Below are positions 1-5,536 of a DNA stretch of 11,733 nucleotides, piece after piece. Position 1 is the stretch's first letter; each line of letters opens with the position of its first letter. Under the pieces are notes generated by a model. The model saw only the letters and a list, made by a program, of their open reading frames with translations. It did not search any database and had not been told where the DNA came from. Source of the stretch: Desulfobacterales bacterium C00003106 (GTDB lineage Bacteria; Desulfobacterota; Desulfobacteria; Desulfobacterales; C00003106); the NCBI GenBank assembly GCA_001751015.1, contig MAXM01000147.1:1-11733 (forward strand). Reading direction: 5' to 3'. Position numbers and translations under genes: made by a program.

Positions 1-30
1 TGACTATTCTCTCTCCGTTCAATCCATCCG

Positions 31-160
31 GTATATAATACCTTCACATAAATAATTGCTACGGCGTTATCGGTCAAAATCCTCGACAACGTACCCCAAT
101 GTACGCCTTACTCGAATTTTTCCCTCCAGCCTTGTGCAATTAATTATCTGAAGGTCTATG
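31..160 (+). repeat. Dispersed repeat, copy 1 (pairs with inverted copy at 1088-1211)
   Basis: This segment aligns by eye with the reverse complement of 1088-1211 along almost its whole length. Nearly identical blocks are ACCTTCACATAAATAATTGC (40-59; one mismatch), a block around TCAAAATCCTC (74-84), CCTTGTG (130-136) and ATCTGAAGGTCTATG (146-160). My hand alignment gives roughly 75% identity with one- to two-base gaps. Inside the copy is an imperfect hairpin. CGTAC at 90-94 pairs with GTACG at 101-105 around a six-base loop, TCGA 83-86 pairs with TCGA 112-115, and AAAAT 76-80 pairs with ATTTT 116-120. It begins 13 nt past the stop of the leftward YkgJ gene, so the hairpin could also act as that gene's 3' end structure. 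No coding potential was seen. Confidence 0.75.
76..120 (-). terminator. Possible 3' hairpin of the YkgJ transcript
   Basis: An imperfect stem-loop lies 53 nt beyond the ykgJ stop, read leftward. Its stem segments are AAAAT/ATTTT, TCGA/TCGA and CGTAC/GTACG, interrupted by internal loops. Read on the minus strand, the stem ends in a short T run. It is weaker than a classical intrinsic terminator and is part of a repeat, so a termination role is inference only. Confidence 0.3.
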
Positions 161-172
161 GTCTATCTGAAT

Positions 173-928
173 TCAATCTCCGAAAAGGGTTGCGGAAATC
201 CATTTTAGCGCAAACTGCATCAGTTCCGTATCCTTTTCTACAGTATGCGGTTCGATGCGACAGTTTTCGGGGAGATCCTTTATATGTGTGAGCGTACTAA
301 ATCTGTCAAGGTCGTAACAGGCCGTGTAGAATATTTCCTGTTCCTGCTCGTTCAGTGAAGCCTTGCCTGCCCGGTTTTTTTGAGATATGACCTCCATCAG
401 CAGGTCATTCATCCTGTTGTATGTGCCGATTTCCTGGTCTTTGAGCCAGTCTTTTACCTTCCATTCTTTTTGCTCTTCAAAGCCGAAGCAGTGTGATTCT
501 CTGACAAGAAGAAAGAATTCTTCGTCTTTTTGTGTTTCTTCATTCTTGACTGCGACTCTTCCGATGGGATAGCTGCGGCAGGCGCCGGGCCTGTCATTGT
601 ATACGGTGCATCCATGCTCTGTTACAAAGGGACATGTCTGTTTAGCGTTCTTTGACATTCTAAGATTTACAACCGGAAGCCCTGAATTCGGACCTGTATG
701 GGTCCCTGTATATTTTGCAAGGAACTCGCCGGAACCAATACCCAATCCATTCTTGAGCCGGATAATGTCATAGGGCGTAAGAACTACATCAAGGTCACGG
801 CAGCACTCGGTGAAACACCTGACACCTTTATGACACAGGAAACAGAAGGTGTCCTCATAAGTCAGCCTTTGCATCTCTTCCATCATCAAATCATCTTTCC
901 CGGCAACTTTACCAGCGAACCGAAACAT
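173..928 (-). CDS. YkgJ-family cysteine cluster protein (putative metal/Fe-S binding)
   Basis: This 251-residue protein has the cysteine layout of the YkgJ/CxxCxxCC family (putative zinc- or iron-chelating domain). The first group is C29, C32, C38, C42 and C43, followed by the family's LTPYDI segment (50-55). The second is C99-P-F, G106-C107-T-V-Y, R113-P and C117-R-S-Y-P, and C147 follows in ESHCFGF. The C-terminal half (about 150-251) is charged, probably helical, and not recognised. No signal peptide or membrane segment is visible, so it is probably cytoplasmic. The start at 928 is favoured by a promoter ending about 24 nt upstream and a weak purine-rich GGACAGG. An alternative ATG at residue 15 has GGGAAAG upstream and would lose nothing conserved. 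C29-F-L-C-H33 matches the haem-c CXXCH pattern but lacks export signals. The gene is divergent from aprBA and bracketed by inverted repeat copies. Its cellular function is unknown. Confidence 0.9.
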   Translation of the reverse strand: MFRFAGKVAGKDDLMMEEMQRLTYEDTFCFLCHKGVRCFTECCRDLDVVLTPYDIIRLKNGLGIGSGEFLAKYTGTHTGPNSGLPVVNLRMSKNAKQTCPFVTEHGCTVYNDRPGACRSYPIGRVAVKNEETQKDEEFFLLVRESHCFGFEEQKEWKVKDWLKDQEIGTYNRMNDLLMEVISQKNRAGKASLNEQEQEIFYTACYDLDRFSTLTHIKDLPENCRIEPHTVEKDTELMQFALKWISATLFGD

Positions 929-958
929 CCGCGCCTGTCCGCATTTCTGACTTTTTCA

Positions 959-986
959 AATCTACCATGCCGGACCAAAATGTCAA
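959..986 (-). promoter_or_regulatory. Candidate sigma70 promoter for the YkgJ gene
   Basis: On the minus strand, TTGACA (986-981) is followed after 16 nt by TAGATT (964-959). The -35 is a perfect match and the -10 matches 4 of 6. Transcription would begin near 952, about 24 nt before the ATG at 928, which fits a normal leader. This is assigned by consensus matching only. Confidence 0.5.
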
Positions 987-1030
987 TATGTTTTAGGTTT
1001 TTCCGTCCTGAAATACGCCCCAAAAATATC

Positions 1031-1059
1031 TTGACAAGGCTATATGTGGATGTTATAAA
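1031..1059 (+). promoter_or_regulatory. Near-consensus sigma70 promoter facing aprBA
   Basis: TTGACA (1031-1036), a spacer of 17 nt and TATAAA (1054-1059) give a 6/6 and a 5/6 match with ideal spacing, on the plus strand. Predicted initiation is near 1066. No open reading frame with a ribosome site follows at once. The next real gene is aprB, 578 nt downstream, so the promoter would give aprBA a very long leader crossing the second repeat copy and the MITE-like element. Alternatively it drives a non-coding transcript. Confidence 0.5.
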
Positions 1060-1087
1060 CCAATCCTGTTCTAATATTCGACAAAAG

Positions 1088-1211
1088 CATAGACCTTCAG
1101 ATGAGTAATTCACAAGGATAGAGGCAAAAGCCGATTAAGGTGTGCCCATGGTAACTTGTTGAGGATTTTGATCGATATCAGGGTGCAATTATTTAGGTGA
1201 AGGTTTATATC
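1088..1211 (-). repeat. Dispersed repeat, copy 2 (inverted relative to 31-160)
   Basis: Read on the minus strand, this matches copy 1 from end to end. GATATAAACCTTCACCTAAA is at the far end (1211-1192), ATCGATCAAAATCCTC is in the middle, and ATCTGAAGGTCTATG is at the near end (1102-1088). The last 23 bases match copy 1 at 21 positions. The palindromic centre of copy 1 (GTAC...GTAC) is replaced here by a degenerate one around CCATGG (1147-1152). The two copies face each other's reverse complement across the ykgJ gene with about 930 bp between them. Confidence 0.7.
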
Positions 1212-1312
1212 TGAAATTTTTTTCGCAAATGCCTCACACGAGGCCACCTCGCTATCTAAGTGAAAATAATTCATGGTCGTTCTTTATTTCCGACAGATCA
1301 TATCATCATAAT

Positions 1313-1459
1313 ACCTAAGTTGAGCGATTAGCCTTTAGCGGTTAGCTATTAGTTTAATGATTACAGAATGTTTTGCCATTACAAACTTTCACTCATTAGG
1401 ATGCAATTTCTAATTAACGTAATACCTTGATTTTTCAAAGCTAATCGCTCAATTTAGGT
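1313..1459. mobile_element. MITE-like element with 20-bp terminal inverted repeats
   Basis: The left arm ACCTAAGTTGAGCGATTAGC (1313-1332) is the reverse complement of GCTAATCGCTCAATTTAGGT (1440-1459) at 19 of 20 positions. The single mismatch would be a G-U pair in RNA. Both arms are flanked on the outside by AAT (1310-1312 and 1460-1462), a possible 3-bp target duplication. The left arm contains GCGATTAGC, and a near copy GCGGTTAGC lies 14 bp further in (1338-1346). The 107-bp interior has no open reading frame and no transposase. Without other genomic copies this could equally be a long-range regulatory hairpin in the aprBA leader. Confidence 0.45.
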
Positions 1460-1643
1460 AATACAACAATTCAATTGTACGAACCGGCAGGCAAGTAGTG
1501 TAATGTTTTTATGATTCAAGACTCGACTTAACCTGTGCTTTTGTTTTGAAAGGGGGTGGGAAGCTGCACTAAGGCAGGTATAAGGATTTAGGCAAGGAGT
1601 TTTTTACAGTTCCTTTCAAAAGTTAACTTGAGGAGGTAAGTTC

Positions 1644-2069
1644 ATGCCAAGCTTTGTAATTACTGAAAAATGTGACGGCTGCAAGGGCGGGGATAAGACT
1701 GCATGTATGTACATCTGCCCCAACGACCTGATGGTTCTGGATGCCAATGAGATGAAGGCATATAATCAGGAGCCTGATGCATGCTGGGAATGCTACTCTT
1801 GCGTAAAGATCTGTCCCCAGGGCGCTATTGAGGTCAGAGGTTATTCGGATTTCGTGCCTCTCGGCGGCAGCGTTGTGCCCATGAGAAGTTCAGACTCCAT
1901 TATGTGGACGATCAAGTTTAGAAACGGGACCCTCAAACGATTTAAGTTCCCCATCCGGACAACTGCAGAAGGCGCGGCCAATGAATATCTGGACGCAAAA
2001 GGCAAAGACCTGGACAGTGAACTTCTGTTTACCGAAGAGGCCGATGGCGTAACGCTTCGCACCCCGTAG
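1644..2069 (+). CDS. aprB: Adenylylsulfate reductase, beta subunit
   Basis: This is the iron-sulfur subunit of dissimilatory APS reductase. It carries electrons from the Qmo complex to the FAD of AprA in the cytoplasm. It has 141 residues. Two ferredoxin-type cysteine sets are visible: C10, C13, C21 and C25 in the first, with the eight-residue insertion between C13 and C21 that is typical of AprB, and C47, C50, C53 and C57 in the second. W48, next to C47, matches the tryptophan described between the clusters of the archaeal enzyme. Residues after about 68 form the non-cluster part that packs on AprA. The start is set by a strong AGGAGGT (1631-1637) six nt before the ATG. The gene is followed after 65 nt by aprA, so the two are probably co-transcribed. 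From memory, it is at the short end for the family, with a brief C-terminal tail. The reading frame is intact. Confidence 0.97.
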   Translation: MPSFVITEKCDGCKGGDKTACMYICPNDLMVLDANEMKAYNQEPDACWECYSCVKICPQGAIEVRGYSDFVPLGGSVVPMRSSDSIMWTIKFRNGTLKRFKFPIRTTAEGAANEYLDAKGKDLDSELLFTEEADGVTLRTP

Positions 2070-2134
2070 CAGCAAGTCCGTAGAAAAAGACAAAGATCAA
2101 AAAACATAAGATTTTCTTACAGGAGGATTTAGAT

Positions 2135-4063
2135 ATGGCATTACCGAACAAACCTTTAGGTGAGCTTCCCGCGGTAGCAAATCCTGAAATCGTGGAAATG
2201 GAAGTTGATTATCTGATTGTTGGTGGCGGTATGGCTGCGTGCGGGACCGCGTTTGAGATCAAGAAATGGGCCCCGGATGCAAAGAGCCTTATGGTTGACA
2301 AGGCCTCACTGGAAAGGAGCGGCGCGGTTGCTCAGGGACTTTCCGCTATCAACACCTATCTTGGTGACAATGATCCCGCAGATTACGTCAGAATGGTCCG
2401 CAACGACCTCATGGGCGTGGTTCGCGAAGACCTCATCTATGACCTCGGCAATCACGTTGACGACTCCATCGAGCTTTTTGAGGAATGGGGCCTTCCGATC
2501 TGGAAACAGAAAGGTGATGAAAAAAAGGCATTAAAAGACGGCGGCAAGCCGGTCCGTACCGGCAAGTGGCAGATCATGATCAACGGCGAGTCTTACAAGT
2601 GCATCGTGGCCGAGGCTGCGAAAAAAGCCATTGGTGAAGATAATGTTTTGGAGAGGGTCTTTATAGTAAAGCTTCTCCTTGACGCCAACAAGGAAAACAC
2701 GATTGCCGGCGCCGTGGGCTTTTCCACACGTGAAAATAAAGTATATGTAATCAAGTGCAAGGCTATGATGTGCGCCTGTGGCGGCGCTGTTAATGTCTAT
2801 CGTCCGCGTTCCACGGGTGAGGGCAAGGGCCGCGCATGGTATCCGATCTGGAATGCAGGCTCCACCTACACGATGTGTGCGGAAGTCGGCGCTGAGATGA
2901 CCATGATGGAAAACCGGTTCACGCCGTCCCGATTCAAAGACGGTTATGGTCCGGTGGGCGCATGGTTCCTTCTTTTCAAGGCCAAGGTTACGAACGGTCT
3001 GGGCGAATCTTACGTGGGTACTGATCGGGCAAAGGCGGAACTCGCGAAGTACGAGCCGTACGGGAGCTCTGCTGTTACGCCTACCTGTCTGCGGAACCAT
3101 CTCATGCTCTTTGAGATGAAAGAAGGCCGTGGTCCTGTCATGATGGACACCCCGGGAGCTTTGGCCGCGCTGTCAAAGGATATGGACAAGAAACAGATGA
3201 AGCATCTCGAGGCAGAGGCATGGGAAGACTTCCTCGATATGTCTGTTGGTCAGGCAGGCCTGTGGGCAGGCACGAACACCGAGCCGGAAAAGAAGCCCTC
3301 AGAGATTATGCCGACCGAGCCGTATCTCCTTGGTTCACATTCAGGCTGCTGCGGTATCTGGGTAAGCGGTCCGGAACTGGACTGGGTGCCTGACGCATAT
3401 AAGTGGGGCTACAACCGTATGACGACCGTAAACGGTCTCTGGACATCAGGCGACGGCGTAGGGGCCTCCGGACACAAGTTTTCTTCCGGGTCTCATGCCG
3501 AAGGCCGTATGTGTGCAAAGGCAATGGCGAGATACGTACGCGACCACGCCGACCTGGCCCCGGCTCTGAAGCAGAGCGCTCAGGAACTGGCTGATATAGT
3601 ATATAAGCCGGTAAAAACGTATCTGGAGCATGCAGGTTACACCACGACAACAAATGTCAACCCGAACTACATCAAGCCGGACGGCTTGAGCATGCGTCTG
3701 ATGAAGCTGACCGACGAGTATGGAGCAGGCCAGACGGTCTACTACATGACAAGCGGTCCGCTTCTCAAGATCTGTCTCGACGGGCTGAAGGTAATGCGTG
3801 AAGATGCCGAGAAGATGGCTGCAGGCGATCTCCACGAGCTCATGAGGGCATGGGAGATGTATCACCGTATCCGTACGGCTGAGATGCACGTAGGCCACAT
3901 CAACTTCAGGACAGAGTCAAGGTATCCCGGTTTCTACTATCGTTCCGATCATCCGACAGTGGACGAAGAAAATTGGAAGTGCTTTGTCAACTCCACATTG
4001 AATCCTGAAACCAATGAACTGGAGTTCAAAAAGGTTGAACTGATAAACATCATTCCGGAATAA
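2135..4063 (+). CDS. aprA: Adenylylsulfate reductase, alpha subunit
   Basis: This is the catalytic flavoprotein of dissimilatory sulfate reduction, converting APS plus two electrons to sulfite and AMP. It has 642 residues, a normal family length, and belongs to the fumarate reductase/succinate dehydrogenase flavoprotein fold. FAD-binding segments are the N-terminal DYLIVGGGMAACG (25-37) and the late SGDGVGASGHKFSSGS (438-453). Residues matching the known active site include N73 in SAINTYLG, the arginines of ENRFTPSRF (R261, R266) and the histidine of GSHSGCCGIW (H402). The start follows AGGAGG (2121-2126) by eight nt. It is preceded by aprB and closed by an intrinsic terminator 34 nt past the stop. 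The same enzyme family runs in reverse in some sulfur oxidisers. The qmo neighbours and overall type favour sulfate reduction (or sulfur disproportionation), but the direction cannot be read from sequence alone. Confidence 0.98.
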   Translation: MALPNKPLGELPAVANPEIVEMEVDYLIVGGGMAACGTAFEIKKWAPDAKSLMVDKASLERSGAVAQGLSAINTYLGDNDPADYVRMVRNDLMGVVREDLIYDLGNHVDDSIELFEEWGLPIWKQKGDEKKALKDGGKPVRTGKWQIMINGESYKCIVAEAAKKAIGEDNVLERVFIVKLLLDANKENTIAGAVGFSTRENKVYVIKCKAMMCACGGAVNVYRPRSTGEGKGRAWYPIWNAGSTYTMCAEVGAEMTMMENRFTPSRFKDGYGPVGAWFLLFKAKVTNGLGESYVGTDRAKAELAKYEPYGSSAVTPTCLRNHLMLFEMKEGRGPVMMDTPGALAALSKDMDKKQMKHLEAEAWEDFLDMSVGQAGLWAGTNTEPEKKPSEIMPTEPYLLGSHSGCCGIWVSGPELDWVPDAYKWGYNRMTTVNGLWTSGDGVGASGHKFSSGSHAEGRMCAKAMARYVRDHADLAPALKQSAQELADIVYKPVKTYLEHAGYTTTTNVNPNYIKPDGLSMRLMKLTDEYGAGQTVYYMTSGPLLKICLDGLKVMREDAEKMAAGDLHELMRAWEMYHRIRTAEMHVGHINFRTESRYPGFYYRSDHPTVDEENWKCFVNSTLNPETNELEFKKVELINIIPE

Positions 4064-4097
4064 GGTAATGTTGTTTTGTGTTGACCTTTAAATAGAA

Positions 4098-4136
4098 AAA
4101 AACCTCCGGGCGCAAATCTGTGGTCCGGAGGTTTTT
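4098..4136. terminator. Bidirectional intrinsic terminator after aprA
   Basis: A perfect 12-bp stem, AAAAACCTCCGG (4098-4109) with CCGGAGGTTTTT (4125-4136), encloses a 15-nt loop. The A run at 4096-4102 and the T run at 4132-4136 make it work in either direction. It lies 34 nt after the aprA stop and separates aprBA from qmoABC. The qmo genes therefore need their own promoter or read-through. Between 4140 and 4250 I see only weak -10-like sequences around 4194-4204 without a matching -35. Confidence 0.85.
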
Positions 4137-4250
4137 ATTACCGGCATTCGGGCAGTATTCTGTAAGATAGTTATTTATTTTCCCATAAGCAGCTATGCTA
4201 TAGACTACTGCAAGAAAGCGAACTGAAAAAACTAACCACGGAGGAATGGC

Positions 4251-5531
4251 ATGGCAGATGAAAAAAGCAGACCTTCTGTTGCCGGGAGTATCCTGGTCGT
4301 CGGAGGCGGGATCAGTGGTCTGACTACCGCTCTTGAGGCGGCGGAAGTCGGATATGACGTCTATTTGGTAGAAAAGAACCCGTATCTTGGCGGGAGAGTT
4401 GCCCAGATGAACAAATATTTTCCCAAACTGTGCCCTCCAAGCTGCGGGCTGGAGATCAATTTCAAGAGGATAAAGAACAACCGCAGGATCAAGTTCTACA
4501 CGATGTCCGAGGTTCAGAGTGTCTCCGGCACACCGGGAAGCTATGATGTCACTATCACGCAGAATCCGCGGTACGTTACTTCAAACTGCACTGCCTGTGG
4601 CGATTGCGTGGATGCATGTCCGGTGGAAAGAGAGAGCGGGTTTGATTTTGGCATGGCAAAGACAAAGGCGATCTACAGGCCTCATGAGATGTCATTTCCC
4701 ATGAAATACGTGATCGACGGCGATGTCTGCAAAAAGGACACATGTGTCGAATGTATAAAGGCTTGCAACTATCGTGCGATTGATCTCAAGATGCAGCCCA
4801 AGACCTTTGACCTGAAGGTTGGATCTGTCGTAATAGCAACCGGCTGGGAGCCGTATGACGCAACCAAGCTTGATAAGCTCGGTTATGGCCAGTGTGACAA
4901 TGTCATAACCAATATGATGATGGAGCGGCTGGCCGCCCCGAACGGGCCTACTAAAGGGAAGATAGAACGACCTTCCGACAACAAGGAGGTCTCGACTGTC
5001 GCCTTTGCCCAGTGTGCCGGTTCCAGGGATGAAAACCATCTTCCGTATTGTTCGTATATATGCTGTATGGCCTCTCTGAAGCAGGCAACCTATATCAGAG
5101 AGCAGTATCCCGATGCAAAGATATACATCTATTATATTGATATGAGAGCTCCTGGAGAGCGGTATGAAAAATTCTACAAGAAGATAAAGGATGACAAGAA
5201 CGTCTTCTTCATCAAGGGAAAGGTGGCTGAGATTGAGGAGGATCCAGGCACAAAAGACGTGACGGTTATGGCTGAAAATGCGATGACAGGCGAGAAGCTG
5301 CGGCAAAAGGTTGATATGGCGGTGCTTGCTACAGGTATGCAGCCGACAGGAGCGAATACAAAGATCACAGGCGACATAACCTACGATGAAAACGGATTTG
5401 TGATAGCTGACCTTGAAAAAGGTGGAATCTTTGCATCCGGCTGTGCCAGGCAACCGTCCGATGTCATGGGATGTACAAAAAACGCCACCGGAGCAGCGCT
5501 TAAGGCCATTCAAACTTTGGTGAGGAGGTAA
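4251..5531 (+). CDS. qmoA: Quinone-interacting membrane-bound oxidoreductase, subunit A (HdrA-like flavoprotein)
   Basis: This is the cytoplasmic HdrA-related subunit of the Qmo complex, which passes electrons between the menaquinone pool and APS reductase. It has 426 residues. The N-terminal FAD Rossmann motif is ILVVGGGISGLTTALEAA (14-31), with E41 and LGGR (46-49) following. C61-P-P-S-C65-G is a conserved HdrA-type pair. A ferredoxin-like insertion carries C113, C116, C119 and C123 and then C160, C165, C168 and C172. The HdrA cysteine motif AQCAGSRDEN (C255) and YCSYICC (C267, C271, C272) is present, as is a second nucleotide-binding stretch ending in IFASGC and NATGAALKAIQ near the C-terminus. 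No membrane segment is visible. The start follows GGAGG (4240-4244) by six nt. It is the first gene of a tight operon, with qmoB starting five nt after its stop. Confidence 0.96.
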   Translation: MADEKSRPSVAGSILVVGGGISGLTTALEAAEVGYDVYLVEKNPYLGGRVAQMNKYFPKLCPPSCGLEINFKRIKNNRRIKFYTMSEVQSVSGTPGSYDVTITQNPRYVTSNCTACGDCVDACPVERESGFDFGMAKTKAIYRPHEMSFPMKYVIDGDVCKKDTCVECIKACNYRAIDLKMQPKTFDLKVGSVVIATGWEPYDATKLDKLGYGQCDNVITNMMMERLAAPNGPTKGKIERPSDNKEVSTVAFAQCAGSRDENHLPYCSYICCMASLKQATYIREQYPDAKIYIYYIDMRAPGERYEKFYKKIKDDKNVFFIKGKVAEIEEDPGTKDVTVMAENAMTGEKLRQKVDMAVLATGMQPTGANTKITGDITYDENGFVIADLEKGGIFASGCARQPSDVMGCTKNATGAALKAIQTLVRR

Positions 5532-5536
5532 CCGGT

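Larger units (their letters stand above)
929..1643. other. 715-bp intergenic region upstream of aprBA
   Basis: There is no convincing gene here. Short ATG-initiated frames near 1101 and 1148 stop within a few codons and lack ribosome sites. The region holds back-to-back promoters (959-986 leftward, 1031-1059 rightward), repeat copy 2 and the MITE-like element 1313-1459. The last 180 bp before aprB are AT-rich and purine-rich. The only promoter-like pair I see close to aprB is TTGTAC (1475-1480), 18 nt, TGTAAT (1499-1504). That is too weak to annotate, so the main aprBA start site is unresolved. Confidence 0.7.

Noticed and set aside
829..844. CFLCH in the YkgJ protein as a haem c site
   Set aside because: It fits CXXCH, but the protein has no signal peptide and the cysteines fall in the YkgJ metal-site layout, so haem attachment is unlikely.
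698..1108. Rightward open frame of 136 codons overlapping the start of ykgJ
   Set aside because: It is antisense to the conserved cysteine-cluster coding region, has no ribosome site, and its translation shows no recognisable domain. It is a shadow of the ykgJ frame.
886..1113. Leftward 75-codon frame upstream of ykgJ
   Set aside because: It overlaps ykgJ in another frame and runs through the promoter and into the repeat. The translation resembles no known family and has no ribosome site.
1231..1244. GCCTC-ACAC-GAGGC mini-hairpin as a terminator
   Set aside because: The stem is only five bp and there is no T run on the downstream side in either direction.
2531..3100. Leftward 189-codon frame inside aprA
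   Set aside because: It is antisense to the conserved catalytic region of aprA. No domain or ribosome site was found.
4171..4204. qmo promoter built from TATGCT or TATAGA near 4194-4204
   Set aside because: No -35 better than 2 of 6 is found at a proper spacing. This is too weak to annotate.
4692..5513. Leftward 273-codon frame inside qmoA
   Set aside because: It lies wholly antisense to a well-supported gene, and its protein is low-quality (Cys/His/Leu-rich shadow composition).
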